64,000 nt of DNA from Rosenbergiella collisarenosi (GCF_018494085.1 NZ_JABBFP010000010.1:1-64000); one strand, 5' to 3'; shown: positions 50,571 through 61,136, numbered from the stretch's first letter. Notes: a model not told the origin generated them from the sequence alone. Translations and numbers: made by a program.

Positions 50571-52616
50571 ATGAACACCAGTTTTAAAGTAAGTTTACTT
50601 GTTGCATCCTTGTTTGTGGGGCAAGCGTTTGGCGCTGATGCTATCACTCGTGAGGATCAAATTCCTCAGTTGCAAGAGCAACCGCAACAAGTCACGGTAA
50701 GTCAGCGTGTTACGGCACGCTTTACTCAGTCACATTACCGTCAAATCACCTTGGATAGCGCGTTTTCGACTAAAATATTCGACCGTTATCTCAATATGAT
50801 TGACTATAGCCATAATATTTTACTGAGTAGTGATATTGCACAATTTGCGGATAAGAAATCGCAAGTTGGCCAAGAACTGGAGTCTGGGAATCTCGACACG
50901 TTTTATCAATTGTTTAACCTCTCTCAGCGCCGTCGTTTTGAACGATTACAATATGCGTTAAACGCGCTGAATAAGCCGATGAATTTCGCCTCTCATGACT
51001 CTATTGACTTAGACCGCAGCAAAGCGCCGTGGCCGACGTCGACAGAGGAACTCAATAAGTTGTGGGATGCAAAAGTTACCTATGACGAGCTTACCTTAAA
51101 GCTCACTGGTAAAAACGATCAAGAAATCCGCGATACGCTCACTCGGCGTTACAATGCCGCGCTACGCCGCGTATCGCAGACGACGAGTGAAGATGTTTTC
51201 CAGACGGCAATGAATGCCTTTGCCCATGAAATCGATCCTCATACGAACTATCTTTCACCTCGTAACACGGAACAGTTTAATACCGAGATGAGCTTATCCT
51301 TAGAAGGGATAGGTGCAGTACTACAGATGGACGACGATTACGCCATGATCAATTCCATGGTAGCGGGCGGTCCTGCTGCGCGCAGTAAAGCATTGACGAT
51401 CGGTGATAAAATTATTGGTGTAGGGCAGGTTGGCCAGCCAATCGAAGACGTAGTGGGCTGGCGTCTTGATGACATCGTAGAGAAGATCAAAGGGCCGAAA
51501 GGGAGTAAAGTTCGCCTTGAGATCCAGCCAGCATCTAAGGGCAGTAAAACACGGATTATCACCCTAACGCGCGCGCGTATTCGGTTAGAAGATCGTGCGG
51601 TGCAAGGTTCGGTACATCAAGTCGGTTCCCATAAAGTGGGCGTATTGGACATCCCTGGTTTCTATGTCGGGCTAACTGACGATGTTAAAGTCCAGCTACA
51701 AAAACTGCAGAAACAGCACGTGGACAGTATCGTTATCGACCTACGCACCAACGGTGGCGGGGCATTAACCGAAGCCGTTTCATTATCCGGTTTGTTCATT
51801 CCATCGGGCCCAGTTGTACAGGTACGTGATAATACCGGCAACATCCATCAAGATAGTGACGATGATGGCGTAGTTTATTATAACGGCCCATTAGTTGTGC
51901 TGGTGGATCGTTTTAGCGCCTCCGCGTCGGAAATATTCTCAGCGGCGATGCAAGATTATGGTAGGGCATTGATTGTTGGGGAACCGACCTTTGGTAAAGG
52001 TACCGTTCAACAGTATCGTTCGCTGAATCGTATCTATGACCAGATGTTACGTCCTGATTGGCCTGCATTAGGGTCGGTACAATATACGATTCAAAAATTC
52101 TACCGTATCAATGGTGGCAGCACTCAACGTAAGGGTGTTACGCCAGATATCTTGATGCCAACAGGTGTTGAGGCGATTAAAACCGGTGAGAAGTACGAAG
52201 ACAACGCATTACCTTGGGATAGTATTAAAGCAGCAACTTACTCTCCAATGGCGGATCTAAACTCCTATGTTCCGTTATTACGTCAAGAGCATGATGCGCG
52301 TATCGCAAAAGATCGTGAATTCCAATATATCATCAAGGATATTCAGCGTTTCGATGCAATGAAAGATAAAATAGATATTGTTTCACTTAATCTTGCAGAG
52401 CGCCAAAAAGAGAATAAAGAAGAGGACAATCTTCGGTTAGAGCGTATCAATGCTCGTTATCAAGCGGAAGGGAAAAAACCTATTGCTACGCTTGATGCGT
52501 TACCTAAAGATTATAAAGAGCCCGATCCTTATCTCGACGAGAGCGTCGCGATTGCGAATGATTTAGCGAGTGCAGAGGCTAAGAATCCTCCAACCCCGAT
52601 TGATAGTAAGAAATAA
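50571..52616 (+). CDS. prc: Tail-specific protease Prc
   Basis: A 681-residue periplasmic serine protease (E. coli 682). A signal peptide (about 1-22) is followed by the N-terminal helical domain, a PDZ domain (about 235-330) and the S41 peptidase domain with the Ser/Lys dyad Ser451 (SASAS) and Lys476 (FGKGTVQQY). Prc trims or degrades proteins with nonpolar C-termini, including FtsI, and degrades the endopeptidase MepS with its partner NlpI. GGAG lies about 12 bp before the ATG. Confidence 0.96.
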   Translation: MNTSFKVSLLVASLFVGQAFGADAITREDQIPQLQEQPQQVTVSQRVTARFTQSHYRQITLDSAFSTKIFDRYLNMIDYSHNILLSSDIAQFADKKSQVGQELESGNLDTFYQLFNLSQRRRFERLQYALNALNKPMNFASHDSIDLDRSKAPWPTSTEELNKLWDAKVTYDELTLKLTGKNDQEIRDTLTRRYNAALRRVSQTTSEDVFQTAMNAFAHEIDPHTNYLSPRNTEQFNTEMSLSLEGIGAVLQMDDDYAMINSMVAGGPAARSKALTIGDKIIGVGQVGQPIEDVVGWRLDDIVEKIKGPKGSKVRLEIQPASKGSKTRIITLTRARIRLEDRAVQGSVHQVGSHKVGVLDIPGFYVGLTDDVKVQLQKLQKQHVDSIVIDLRTNGGGALTEAVSLSGLFIPSGPVVQVRDNTGNIHQDSDDDGVVYYNGPLVVLVDRFSASASEIFSAAMQDYGRALIVGEPTFGKGTVQQYRSLNRIYDQMLRPDWPALGSVQYTIQKFYRINGGSTQRKGVTPDILMPTGVEAIKTGEKYEDNALPWDSIKAATYSPMADLNSYVPLLRQEHDARIAKDREFQYIIKDIQRFDAMKDKIDIVSLNLAERQKENKEEDNLRLERINARYQAEGKKPIATLDALPKDYKEPDPYLDESVAIANDLASAEAKNPPTPIDSKK

Positions 52617-52628
52617 TTAATTTTTTTC

Positions 52629-52652
52629 AAACCCGCTTCGGCGGGTTTTTTT
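52629..52652 (+). terminator. Terminator after prc (UUCG tetraloop)
   Basis: AAACCCGC(TTCG)GCGGGTTT forms an 8-bp stem with a C(UUCG)G tetraloop and runs into a T-tract. It lies 13 bp after the prc stop. Confidence 0.92.
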
Positions 52653-52826
52653 GTGGCCTAAACGTCGATGTCAGTAACTACAGATAAACCGAAAGAAGTG
52701 TATGACAAAATGTAAAGTTATGTCTTTTCAGTTAGATATAGGCTACAGCCTCTTGAAAACTGCTTGTAACAGCCTAGGATAGGGCTCATTAAGCTTGGAT
52801 TCTGTTTTAAGGAAATATAAATATCT

Positions 52827-53705
52827 ATGATGCGTATCGTCTTGTTTCTCTGTACCAACCTCGCGGTAATGGCGGTATTTGGTATTATTCTGAGTCTGAC
52901 GGGTATCCGTTCTGCCAGTATCCCAGGTCTTATGATTATGGCCGGCCTATTTGGGTTCGGTGGTTCCTTTGTTTCCTTACTGATGTCGAAATGGATGGCT
53001 TTACGCTCTGTGGGCGGAGAGGTCATTGAACAACCGCGTAACGAAACTGAAAGATGGCTGATGCAGATTGTGACGCAACAGTCTCAGCAAGCGGGGATTA
53101 CTACGCCTCAGGTTGCTATCTATCATGCCCCTGATATTAATGCGTTCGCTACGGGGGCAAGAAAAAATGCTTCTCTTGTAGCAGTGTCTACAGGGCTTCT
53201 GCAAAATATGAACCGCGATGAAGCAGAGGCCGTTATCGCTCACGAAATAAGCCATATTGCTAACGGTGACATGGTCACCATGACGCTTATTCAAGGGGTG
53301 GTGAATACTTTCGTGATCTTTATTTCACGCATTATCGCGCAGGTCGCGTCGGGCTTCCTCAGTTCGGATCGTGAAGAAGAGGGTAGCAATGGTAATCCAC
53401 TGGTCTACTTTGCTGTTGCAACAGTGTTGGAGCTCGTATTCGGTATTTTGGCTAGCATAATTACGATGTGGTTCTCACGTCATCGTGAATTTCATGCTGA
53501 TGCAGGCTCAGCAAAGCTCGTTGGGCGTGAAAAAATGATCGCTGCATTAGAACGTTTGAAAACGAGCTACGAGCCGCAAGAGCCGGGTACAATGATGGCT
53601 TTTTGCATCAACGGTAAGCAAAAGAGTCTTAGTGAACTGTTTATGTCGCACCCCCCCCTCGACAAGCGTATTGAAGCGTTGCGCCAGGGTGAATACATCA
53701 AATAA
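52827..53705 (+). CDS. htpX: Membrane zinc protease HtpX
   Basis: A 292-residue M48 metalloprotease (E. coli 293) of the inner membrane that degrades misfolded membrane proteins and works with FtsH. It has two N-terminal membrane helices, the HEISH zinc site (His139, Glu140, His143), further hydrophobic segments (about 155-215) and the third ligand region [13 protein letters not shown]. The ribosome site is AAGGA about 13 bp upstream. A CpxR or heat-shock promoter is likely by family, but I could not fix one in the 174-bp gap upstream. Confidence 0.96.
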   Translation: MMRIVLFLCTNLAVMAVFGIILSLTGIRSASIPGLMIMAGLFGFGGSFVSLLMSKWMALRSVGGEVIEQPRNETERWLMQIVTQQSQQAGITTPQVAIYHAPDINAFATGARKNASLVAVSTGLLQNMNRDEAEAVIAHEISHIANGDMVTMTLIQGVVNTFVIFISRIIAQVASGFLSSDREEEGSNGNPLVYFAVATVLELVFGILASIITMWFSRHREFHADAGSAKLVGREKMIAALERLKTSYEPQEPGTMMAFCINGKQKSLSELFMSHPPLDKRIEALRQGEYIK

Positions 53706-53713
53706 GGATATAT

Positions 53714-53956
53714 TCACATTTCTATCCTATCACTGGTCTTCTTCAATAGGGGACAGCGCTCATGCGCTGTCTCCGAAGAGTAGAGGTAGTCTGCGTTAAT
53801 CAGTCCTTTTCCCGTCAAATACTCACAGCGTAGGTTAAACCCTGTCTCGCTTGCCTCTCGGTTGGTGAGAATCCCATAATCTGAAACAAACATTATTCCC
53901 CAGCCCGTCAATAAAACGAGTAACAGACGCGTTAACATGTTTTGATTATTTCCCAT
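53714..53956 (-). CDS. yobH: YobH family small protein
   Basis: An 80-residue protein with an N-terminal hydrophobic segment (MLTRLLLVLLTGWGIMFVSDYG), followed by a short exported domain with two Cys (LRCEYLTGKG and HERCPLL). This aligns with E. coli YobH (79), including GYG-x-L and CPLLRKS-like ends. The function is unknown. The start may be ATG 53956 or ATG 53938, six codons later. The stop is 8 bp from the convergent htpX stop. Confidence 0.72.
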   Translation of the reverse strand: MGNNQNMLTRLLLVLLTGWGIMFVSDYGILTNREASETGFNLRCEYLTGKGLINADYLYSSETAHERCPLLKKTSDRIEM

Positions 53957-54113
53957 GCGTTGCTTTCAGATGAAAGTTTAGGATGCCAACCTCTAGTAAA
54001 CAGATCGATAAGAGATAACTGAAATTCCTGCATGAATAATCCTAATGACCGCATCGTGTAGAGAGAGTAGAATGAGCGATTACTTTTACAAATAACGGTA
54101 TTAGGCTAAGTGA

Positions 54114-54401
54114 ATGAGTGAATTGATTGCGGGCGGTGGAAGTTATATGTTACCAGCATTGTTCGGGATTGCTGTTGTTTTTTTCTGCGTAGTAGTGTTC
54201 GTTTCGATGCGAAGAGCAGTGCGCGCTAATGATCATATTGCCTTACTTGAAGCGTTGCTGCGCGAACAGCGTAAGCAGACGAAAATGCTAAGTCAATTAA
54301 TCGAATTAAGTTGTGAACCTGAACCTATCGAAGAAGAAACCGTTGATCAGCAAGAAGTCATTGAAGAGCCGACTCATCTGACGTTTAGGGCCGAGCGATA
54401 A
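54114..54401 (+). CDS. yebO: YebO family small membrane protein
   Basis: A 95-residue protein with one membrane helix (about 12-33) and a charged coiled-coil tail with the motif HIALLEALLREQRKQTKMLSQL, matching E. coli YebO. The function is unknown. In E. coli yebO neighbours mgrB, yobH and cspC; here yobH and cspC flank it and no mgrB was seen. Confidence 0.8.
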   Translation: MSELIAGGGSYMLPALFGIAVVFFCVVVFVSMRRAVRANDHIALLEALLREQRKQTKMLSQLIELSCEPEPIEEETVDQQEVIEEPTHLTFRAER

Positions 54402-54742
54402 TCTGTAAGCGAGAAGTATTGTTGCATGTTGCTATAGAAGTAAACCTGTAGTGAAGACTATTTTTCAGCCGCCTAATTAGTGAATAATTTCAAATATGCT
54501 TATCATTAAAGTTTCATTAAAAAGCCCTTGCCATCGATAAAATAATATGTGATAACAATTAGTAGGATAAACGAGAACGCCCCGTTGTTGTCTAGTTTTT
54601 TGGTAAACAAGTTCGAGTCAGTTAAGGTTGCTTGATCTTAATCTTGTCTGTTGCCATTTAAGAAAAAACACTTCATCCAGTATTTCTCGATTTTCTGAAT
54701 TAACTGCCTCTGGGCAACTATTATTTTAAAGGAATTGGTAAA
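54402..54742 (+). other. 341-bp gap upstream of cspC; probable leader region
   Basis: No credible gene is seen; the longest plus-strand reading frames are under 15 codons and no YobF-like frame was found. The DNA is AT-rich, with several possible -10 elements (for example AAATAATATG near 54540). The stretch before the ATG ends with a good AAAGGA site. A long 5' leader would fit cold-shock family genes, but its extent is not shown by sequence alone. Confidence 0.5.
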
Positions 54743-54952
54743 ATGGCAAAGATTAAAGGTCAGGTTAAGTGGTTTAACGAATCTAAAGGTTTCGGTTTCA
54801 TCACTCCTGCTGATGGCAGCAAAGACGTATTCGTACACTTCTCTGCAATCCAAGGTAATGGTTTCAAAACTCTGGCTGAAGGCCAAAACGTTGAGTTTGA
54901 AATTCAAGATGGACAAAAAGGTCCAGCTGCAGTAAACGTTACTGCTATCTAA
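54743..54952 (+). CDS. cspC: Cold shock-like protein CspC
   Basis: This 69-residue CSD protein matches E. coli CspC at every position as I recall it, with RNP1 KGFGFI and RNP2 VFVHF RNA-binding motifs. CspC binds and melts RNA, stabilises some stress mRNAs and acts as an antiterminator. AAAGGA lies 9 bp before the ATG. A strong terminator follows. Confidence 0.97.
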
Positions 54953-54976
54953 TTGTCGGTTTACCGATAGATACTG

Positions 54977-55002
54977 AATCCCCGCTTATGCGGGGATTTT
55001 TC
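54977..55002 (+). terminator. Terminator after cspC
   Basis: AATCCCCGC (54977-54985) and GCGGGGATT (54990-54998) form a 9-bp stem with a 4-base loop followed by five T residues, 24 bp after the cspC stop. Confidence 0.92.
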
Positions 55003-55061
55003 TTTGGTTTATACCTTGAAACGGCTAAACTTCTCGGCTCAGTAAAATCTTGGAGCCTATT

Positions 55062-55862
55062 TTGTATATTTGTCCATTATGCCAATCCGCCCTGACTCCT
55101 GATCAGCAAGGCTATATATGTTTACAGCGCCATCGCTACGATCGAGCTAAAGAAGGGTATGTCAATTTACTCCCCGTACAGCATAAAGGCTCAAAAGATC
55201 CAGGGGATAGCCCTGCGATGTTGCATGCGCGCCGACAATTCCTAGATGAGGGCCACTATCAGCCACTACGCGACAAGGTTGCCGCACTTCTTGACGAGCA
55301 TCTACCTATCAGCTCGCCATCGACCATCGTTGACCTAGGATGTGGTGAAGGCTATTACACGGCGGCTTGGGTGAATGACCACCGAGAAGTCTATGGCGTG
55401 GATGTCTCGAAATATGCGATAAAATCCGCTGCCAAGCGTTATTCCGGAATTTATTTTAGTGTTGCCTCAGGGTATCGACTACCTTTCGCTTCAGAATCGT
55501 TATCTGCTATCGTGCGAATTTATGCACCCAGTAAAGGCGAGGAGTTGGCGAGAACATTATCCAGTGGTGGACTGCTGATCACCGTGACCCCTGCCGCCCG
55601 TCATCTTTACCAATTTAAATCCTTAATCTATCAAGATGTACAATTACATGACGAGCGAGAAGAGCAGCTTGAAGGTTTTGAGCGCTTATCGGAAAGCACA
55701 TTACATTATCCCTTAACACTCTCCGCGCAGAGCGCAACGCAGTTACTCCAGATGACTCCTTTTGCCTGGCGCGCGAGTGAGAGCGTTTGGCAGACGCTTG
55801 CGGAGTGTGAGAGCTTTACCTGCGAAGCCGATTTTAGGATCATCGTATGGCGTAAGCGTTAG
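55062..55862 (+). CDS. rlmA: 23S rRNA (guanine-745-N1)-methyltransferase
   Basis: A 266-residue RlmA enzyme that methylates G745 of 23S rRNA. It has an N-terminal zinc finger (CPLCQSAL..CLQRHRYD), the SAM motif VDLGCGEGYYTAAW (about 90-103) and GVDVSKYAIKSAAKRY. TTG 55062 is chosen because GGAG stands 6 bp before it and the protein then begins MYICPLC like relatives; the in-frame TTG at 55050 lacks a ribosome site. Confidence 0.93.
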   Translation: MYICPLCQSALTPDQQGYICLQRHRYDRAKEGYVNLLPVQHKGSKDPGDSPAMLHARRQFLDEGHYQPLRDKVAALLDEHLPISSPSTIVDLGCGEGYYTAAWVNDHREVYGVDVSKYAIKSAAKRYSGIYFSVASGYRLPFASESLSAIVRIYAPSKGEELARTLSSGGLLITVTPAARHLYQFKSLIYQDVQLHDEREEQLEGFERLSESTLHYPLTLSAQSATQLLQMTPFAWRASESVWQTLAECESFTCEADFRIIVWRKR

Positions 55863-56094
55863 CTCGCGCTGAAATCGTCAAAGTGTAAATGTAAGCAAAC
55901 ATTTTGACGAATACTCAGCACCTGATAAAGTAAGGTTTCATATAATAGCTAGGAGTATAGGGTTAATCCCACACTATGGATCGTCACCGAGGTCTTTTTC
56001 CATTTCTTATCCTGCAGTCCTTCATCTGCGCTCACTTACCGTCTCATCGGGGTTCTAATACTGTTCGTATTACTAAAAGCGAGAGGAAAGCTTA

Positions 56095-57663
56095 ATGGAG
56101 TTTCTGCTAGATCCATCGATACTAGTCGGCCTATTGGCCTTAATCGTTCTAGAAATTGTATTAGGAATCGATAACTTAGTGTTTGTCGCGATCTTATCCG
56201 ACAAGCTTCCGCCTGCTCAACGCGATAAAGCTCGAATCATCGGACTTAGCCTAGCGCTGATTATGCGGTTATTATTACTCTCCGTCATGTCGTGGTTGGT
56301 CACACTCACAAACCCTCTCTTCCATATTGCGCAATTTTCGTTTTCTGCGCGGGACCTTATTATGTTAGTGGGTGGCCTATTTTTATTATTCAAAGCCACG
56401 ACAGAACTGCATGAGCGTTTAGAAAGTTCGGGAGAGGTTGAGCAGGGAAGTAAAGGCTATGCCGGATTTTGGGCGGTAGTTATTCAGATTGTCATTCTCG
56501 ATGCGGTATTCTCGTTGGATGCGGTGGTAACGGCAGTCGGCATGGTGAGCCATCTCTGGGTGATGATGACAGCGGTAGTCATTGCGATGATTTTAATGCT
56601 CATCGCGTCTAAGCCGCTGACCCGCTTCGTCAATGCGCACCCGACCGTCGTGGTGCTCTGCCTGAGCTTCTTGCTGATGATTGGCCTAAGCTTAGTTGCG
56701 GAAGGATTCGGTTTCCATATTCCGAAGGGTTATCTCTATGCGGCAATTGGCTTTTCAATTGTTATTGAGTTCTTCAATCAGATTGCGCGTCGTAATTTTC
56801 TTAAATCCGAAGCACGCAGACCAATGCGTGAACGGACGGCAGACGCTATCTTGCGTCTAATGGGTAGCCGTTATCGTACGCCTTCTCAAGAGACCTCGGG
56901 CGAAAATACGCAAGATAATACGCAGGGTTCACGTGCTTTCAAAGACGAAGAACGCTTTATGATCAACGGCGTATTAACTCTCGCCTCGCGTTCAATTCGA
57001 AGCCTAATGACACCCCGTAACCAAATTTCTTGGGTCGATGCCGAGTCGTCGGTAGATGATATTCGGGTGCAGTTATTGGATACTCCCCATAGCCTCTTTC
57101 CCGTCGCGCGGGGAGAACTGGATGAAATTGTAGGGGTAGTAAGGGCGAAGGAATTACTTACTGCTCTCGATCATGATGTCGATGTCGCCAGCTTTGCGGC
57201 ACGTACGCCTGCCATGATCGTGCCAGAGACGCTTGACCCTATTAACCTTTTGGCTGTATTGCGTAAGGCGAAAGGGAGTATCGTCATGGTCACGAACGAA
57301 TTCGGGGTCGTACAAGGCTTAGTCACACCTTTAGACGTACTTGAAGCGATAGCCGGTGAATTTCCTGACGAAGATGAAACTCCGGATATCGTTGCCGAAG
57401 GGGAAGATTGGATCGTGAAAGGCGGTACGGATCTCCATTCGCTTGAACAGCGTTTAAATGTTTATGATCTGGTTGATGAGACGCATTCACACGCCTCAAT
57501 CGCAGGATTGTTGATTGCCCAGGCAGGCCAACTTCCCGTGGAGGGCGAAGTTATCAGCCTAGGTCAGCTCGACTTTACTGTGTTGAAAGTCAACGACTAT
57601 CGGCTTGATTTGGTGAGAGTGTCTAGACGTCAAGATATCCCTGAGGGTGAAGGGACTGTCTAA
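56095..57663 (+). CDS. yoaE: TerC-family membrane protein with CBS and CorC domains
   Basis: A 522-residue protein (E. coli YoaE 518). The N-terminal TerC membrane domain (about 1-235, seven helices, with acidic [16 protein letters not shown] and [15 protein letters not shown]) is joined to a CBS pair (about 300-420) and a C-terminal CorC/HlyC domain (about 430-510). TerC relatives move metal ions such as Mn, and the C-terminal modules resemble ion-channel regulators. The exact substrate is unproven. The 232-bp gap before it contains no gene. Confidence 0.93.
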   Translation: MEFLLDPSILVGLLALIVLEIVLGIDNLVFVAILSDKLPPAQRDKARIIGLSLALIMRLLLLSVMSWLVTLTNPLFHIAQFSFSARDLIMLVGGLFLLFKATTELHERLESSGEVEQGSKGYAGFWAVVIQIVILDAVFSLDAVVTAVGMVSHLWVMMTAVVIAMILMLIASKPLTRFVNAHPTVVVLCLSFLLMIGLSLVAEGFGFHIPKGYLYAAIGFSIVIEFFNQIARRNFLKSEARRPMRERTADAILRLMGSRYRTPSQETSGENTQDNTQGSRAFKDEERFMINGVLTLASRSIRSLMTPRNQISWVDAESSVDDIRVQLLDTPHSLFPVARGELDEIVGVVRAKELLTALDHDVDVASFAARTPAMIVPETLDPINLLAVLRKAKGSIVMVTNEFGVVQGLVTPLDVLEAIAGEFPDEDETPDIVAEGEDWIVKGGTDLHSLEQRLNVYDLVDETHSHASIAGLLIAQAGQLPVEGEVISLGQLDFTVLKVNDYRLDLVRVSRRQDIPEGEGTV

Positions 57664-57677
57664 CAGAGATAACTTTG

Positions 57678-57705
57678 AGAGGCCGGCAACTCGGCCTCTT
57701 TTTTT
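57678..57705 (+). terminator. Terminator after yoaE
   Basis: AGAGGCCG and CGGCCTCT form an 8-bp stem with a 6-base loop, followed by a seven-T run that reaches the convergent sdaA stop codon. Confidence 0.88.
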
Positions 57706-59068
57706 AATCGCATTGTACCTTGATGGCTAACCCACCGCGTGACGTTTCACGATATTTAGCATTCATATCTTTACCCGTCTCGTACATAGTTTCAATCACT
57801 TTATCAAGAGAGACCCGTGCTTGACTGGTACGACGTAAGGCCATACGGGCAGCATTAATGGCTTTTACAGCGGCAATGGCATTACGTTCGATACAAGGGA
57901 CCTGCACTTGTCCGGCTACCGGATCACAGGTGAGTCCAAGGTTATGCTCCATACCGATTTCGGCAGCCACGCAGACTTGTTCCGGGCTTGCGCCGAGTAG
58001 TTCAGCAAGTCCCGCCGCGGCCATGGAACAGGCGACACCGACCTCTCCCTGGCAACCGACTTCAGCCCCTGAGATTGAGGCATTCATCTTATATAGAATC
58101 CCTATAGCGCCTGAGGCTAAGAAATAGTTACGCGCAATATGGGGTGTGACGGGTTCGACGAATTGATCATAATAGGCCAGCACGGCAGGCACAATGCCAC
58201 AGGCGCCATTGGTTGGAGCCGTCACGACTCGTCCTCCTGCTGCGTTCTCCTCATTAACCGCTAAGGCAAACATATTGACCCAGTCGATGACATTCATCGG
58301 GTCACTATTATGCCGATGATTGGCGACGAGCAGCCGGCGGAGAGGAGCGGCACGTCGTGGCACCCGGAGTGGTCCGGGTAAAACCCCTTCGGTATTTAAC
58401 CCTCGGTCAATACAAGCCTGCATTGCCGCCCAAATTGAGGAAAAGTAGTCATCGATTTGGTGTTGAGTATGCACAGCCAGTTCGTTCTTCAAGACCAACC
58501 CCGATAATGAAAGGCCGGTCTGATGACAAGCCGCTAACATCTCTAGAGCAGAGTCAAATGGGTAAGGCACGACAACGGAATCGAGGACGGGTTGGCCGAA
58601 TTGTCCTTCCTCTACAATGAAACCGCCACCAATCGAATAATAAGTCTGAGACAATACACGCTTGTCGTCCTGCCAAGCCGTGAAAGTCAGCCCATTTTCG
58701 TGCAAAGATAAGGCGGAGGAATGAAAAATGAGATCGCGCTGCTCGCTAAAATCGACCTCGTGTTGACCCAAGGCGAGTAGTAAGCGCTGCCGTTCGCGTA
58801 CATCTGCGATGAAAGTAGGAATAGTATCGATATTAACCGAATCTGGAGCCTCTCCCGCTAAGCCCATAATAATAGCGATATCGGTATGGTGGCCACGACC
58901 CGTCAGCGACAGGGAGCCATAAATATCGACGGTTACTCTGGTGACTGGCGCTAACTGCTGCTGCGTGGTTAATGTGTCGACAAAAAGTTTTCCTGCCTTC
59001 ATGGGTCCAACAGTATGGGAGCTGGAAGGCCCAATTCCGATTTTAAACATCTCAAAAACACTAATCAC
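57704..59068 (-). CDS. sdaA: L-serine dehydratase 1
   Basis: The enzyme has 454 residues, the length of E. coli SdaA. This Fe-S enzyme deaminates L-serine to pyruvate and ammonia. It shows [14 protein letters not shown] near the N-terminus. Cluster Cys residues lie in [11 protein letters not shown] (about 340), [16 protein letters not shown] (about 385) and [14 protein letters not shown]. The C-terminus GLAIKVQCD ends in the conserved Cys. The 57704-57706 stop lies within the yoaE terminator T-run. Confidence 0.97.
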   Translation of the reverse strand: MISVFEMFKIGIGPSSSHTVGPMKAGKLFVDTLTTQQQLAPVTRVTVDIYGSLSLTGRGHHTDIAIIMGLAGEAPDSVNIDTIPTFIADVRERQRLLLALGQHEVDFSEQRDLIFHSSALSLHENGLTFTAWQDDKRVLSQTYYSIGGGFIVEEGQFGQPVLDSVVVPYPFDSALEMLAACHQTGLSLSGLVLKNELAVHTQHQIDDYFSSIWAAMQACIDRGLNTEGVLPGPLRVPRRAAPLRRLLVANHRHNSDPMNVIDWVNMFALAVNEENAAGGRVVTAPTNGACGIVPAVLAYYDQFVEPVTPHIARNYFLASGAIGILYKMNASISGAEVGCQGEVGVACSMAAAGLAELLGASPEQVCVAAEIGMEHNLGLTCDPVAGQVQVPCIERNAIAAVKAINAARMALRRTSQARVSLDKVIETMYETGKDMNAKYRETSRGGLAIKVQCD

Positions 59069-59176
59069 GTGGCGTTACCTTGTGTCGACAAAAGCTAAAT
59101 ACCCTACCGTTAGGGCTGAACGTCGATAATTATACCACTGCTATCAGGAAAAGAGAGTGAATCCACCCACACTCTA

Positions 59177-59770
59177 TTAAATATCCCTAATTGATCCTCT
59201 CACACTATTGCTGATCTGCTGTGCGAGGCCATAAAGGATTGTCGCGGTCATCCCCCAGACGAGTTGCGGGGTGTGGTGAAGAAAATGAACCGTCTTAGGA
59301 TTGCGGGGATCACCGACTTTCAGTTGAGCGTAATGCTGGGTGTTGATCAAAAATCGTAACGGAATTTCGAAGACTTGTGCGACCTCATCCGGATTGGGAT
59401 TGAGAGTAAAAGTAGGCTGCACTAGGGCGAGAAAAGGCTTCACGCTGTGGCCGGTACGACTATGCACAGTGGGTAGCTCACCAAGTAGTTGAATAGATGC
59501 TGCGGTGATGCCGACCTCTTCATAGGTCTCACGAAGGGCAGTGTCGTAAAGAGTCTGATCGGTGATATCACGTTTACCACCAGGGAAGGCGACTTGACCG
59601 GGATGCTGACGTAGCTGATCACTGCGCTGTGTCAAAAGTAAAGTAGGGGCGTGTGGATGCCGGATAATCGGCACTAATACTGCAGCAGAGTGCGGCTTTA
59701 TCTCCGGTGAATCCTCAAGTGGCGGGCTAAGCAGATAACGATTGAGGAACTGTGTTAGCTGATCACTCAT
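59177..59770 (-). CDS. nudL: Nudix CoA-type pyrophosphatase NudL
   Basis: A 197-residue Nudix hydrolase (E. coli NudL/YeaB 192) of the CoA diphosphatase subgroup. Members hydrolyse CoA or related dinucleotides; activity of this one is inferred. The Nudix box runs FPGGKRDITDQTLYDTALRE then YEEVGI. The PabB stop overlaps its start by 8 bp, so the two are coupled, as in E. coli. Confidence 0.93.
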   Translation of the reverse strand: MSDQLTQFLNRYLLSPPLEDSPEIKPHSAAVLVPIIRHPHAPTLLLTQRSDQLRQHPGQVAFPGGKRDITDQTLYDTALRETYEEVGITAASIQLLGELPTVHSRTGHSVKPFLALVQPTFTLNPNPDEVAQVFEIPLRFLINTQHYAQLKVGDPRNPKTVHFLHHTPQLVWGMTATILYGLAQQISNSVRGSIRDI

Positions 59771-61136
59771 GGGTAGCGCCCAAGGTACTTAACAGGGGTA
59801 AAATCTTACTGATTTTATGGAAAGTCTCTTGATATTCCTCGTGCCAGTAACTATCCGCCACGATCCCTCCACCCGCTGAACAATAGAGTTTCTGGTTTTC
59901 GGCGAGGAGGGTACGGATGGTAATACTCGTGTCCATTTTTCCACAACGGCTGATATAACCAATACTGCCACACCAGGCATTACGGCGATGGGGTTCTAAC
60001 TCATCAATGATTTCCATGGCACGAATTTTCGGTGCGCCGGTAATCGATCCACCTGGGAAGCACGCGCGTAATAGTTGTGAGGGGGGGGTATCGTTAGGCA
60101 GAATGCCTGTGATGGTACTTACTAAATGATGCACAGCGGGGAACGATTCGATAGCAAAGAGTGCTGGAACCTTGACCGTTCCTGGGGCAGCAATACGCCC
60201 AATATCATTACGCATAAGATCGACGATCATTAAATTTTCGGCCCGATTTTTCGGGGAGTTAGCTAGCCATTCTCGCTGGCGCAGATCATCCTGAGGATCA
60301 GAATGACGCGGCACCGTACCTTTAATTGGCTTAGTTTCAATCATACCCTGATCGACCTTGATGAAGCGTTCAGGGGAAAGACTTAAGATTGTACTGTGTG
60401 CGAAGCGCAAGAAGGCACTAAATGGTGCACGGTTGTTTTGGCTAAGAGCCAAATAGGCTAGCCACTCTGATCCCTGGTAGTCGGCACAAAACCGCTGCGC
60501 AAGATTTACTTGATAGCAGTCCCCCGCCAAAATATAGGCCTGAACCTCAGCAAATTTCTGACGGTACGCATCTTCACTAAGGTTACTTTGCCATTCACTG
60601 GTCAGGGAAAACGCAGTGAGCGGTATAGGATGCTGGTCGTTGAGCCAAGCGAGGCGCCGCTCCACGCTTGAAAGGCTGACCAAGGTGAGTGTTTGTAAGT
60701 GATGGTCGGCAATCAGTGCCCAATCATAAATCCCGACCGCCATGTCGGGAGAGTCGATATCAGCATTAGCTAATGAGGGAAGCGTTTCGAAACGTCGCCC
60801 CAGATCATAGCCCCATAACCCGACAGCCCCACCACAAAACGGATGGGGTTGGGCCGACACAGCAGGTAAGCGCGAGAGTGCCTGCTCTACCAATGCTAGC
60901 GGGTCTTCTGATGAGCGTTCACGTTGCCCACCTTCTTCAATAATGGTCTTATCACCGGTTGTCGTGAGGGTTAACAGGGGATCTGCCGTTAGAATATCGT
61001 AGCGTGCGTCAGGATGTGATGCCCCAGATGAACTCAACAGCATCGCCCATGGTAAGTGTTCAAGACGTGAAAACCATGTGTTAACGGCGGCTTGATGATA
61101 AGATAGGGCAATACTTTCAGGTGATTTACGCGTCAT
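59763..61136 (-). CDS. pabB: Aminodeoxychorismate synthase component I
   Basis: The protein has 457 residues (E. coli 453). It aminates chorismate with ammonia from PabA to give 4-amino-4-deoxychorismate in folate synthesis. It carries the diagnostic IETKPIKGTVPRH with the catalytic Lys and the chorismate-binding segments NLMIVDLMRNDIGRI, FPGGSITGAPKIRAMEII and YCSAGGGIVADS. It overlaps nudL by 8 bp and is divergent from yoaH. Confidence 0.97.
   Translation of the reverse strand: MTRKSPESIALSYHQAAVNTWFSRLEHLPWAMLLSSSGASHPDARYDILTADPLLTLTTTGDKTIIEEGGQRERSSEDPLALVEQALSRLPAVSAQPHPFCGGAVGLWGYDLGRRFETLPSLANADIDSPDMAVGIYDWALIADHHLQTLTLVSLSSVERRLAWLNDQHPIPLTAFSLTSEWQSNLSEDAYRQKFAEVQAYILAGDCYQVNLAQRFCADYQGSEWLAYLALSQNNRAPFSAFLRFAHSTILSLSPERFIKVDQGMIETKPIKGTVPRHSDPQDDLRQREWLANSPKNRAENLMIVDLMRNDIGRIAAPGTVKVPALFAIESFPAVHHLVSTITGILPNDTPPSQLLRACFPGGSITGAPKIRAMEIIDELEPHRRNAWCGSIGYISRCGKMDTSITIRTLLAENQKLYCSAGGGIVADSYWHEEYQETFHKISKILPLLSTLGATHE

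Noticed and set aside
52708-52724. CpxR box before htpX
   Set aside because: GTAAA is followed at the right spacing by GTCTT, only two of five matches in the second half; too weak to call.
54487-54528. Short frame of 13 codons before cspC as a YobF-like leader gene
   Set aside because: It has no ribosome site and no similarity to YobF.
55863-56094. Manganese (yybP-ykoY) riboswitch before yoaE, a TerC-family gene
   Set aside because: The conserved loop sequences of that riboswitch were not found in the 232-bp gap.
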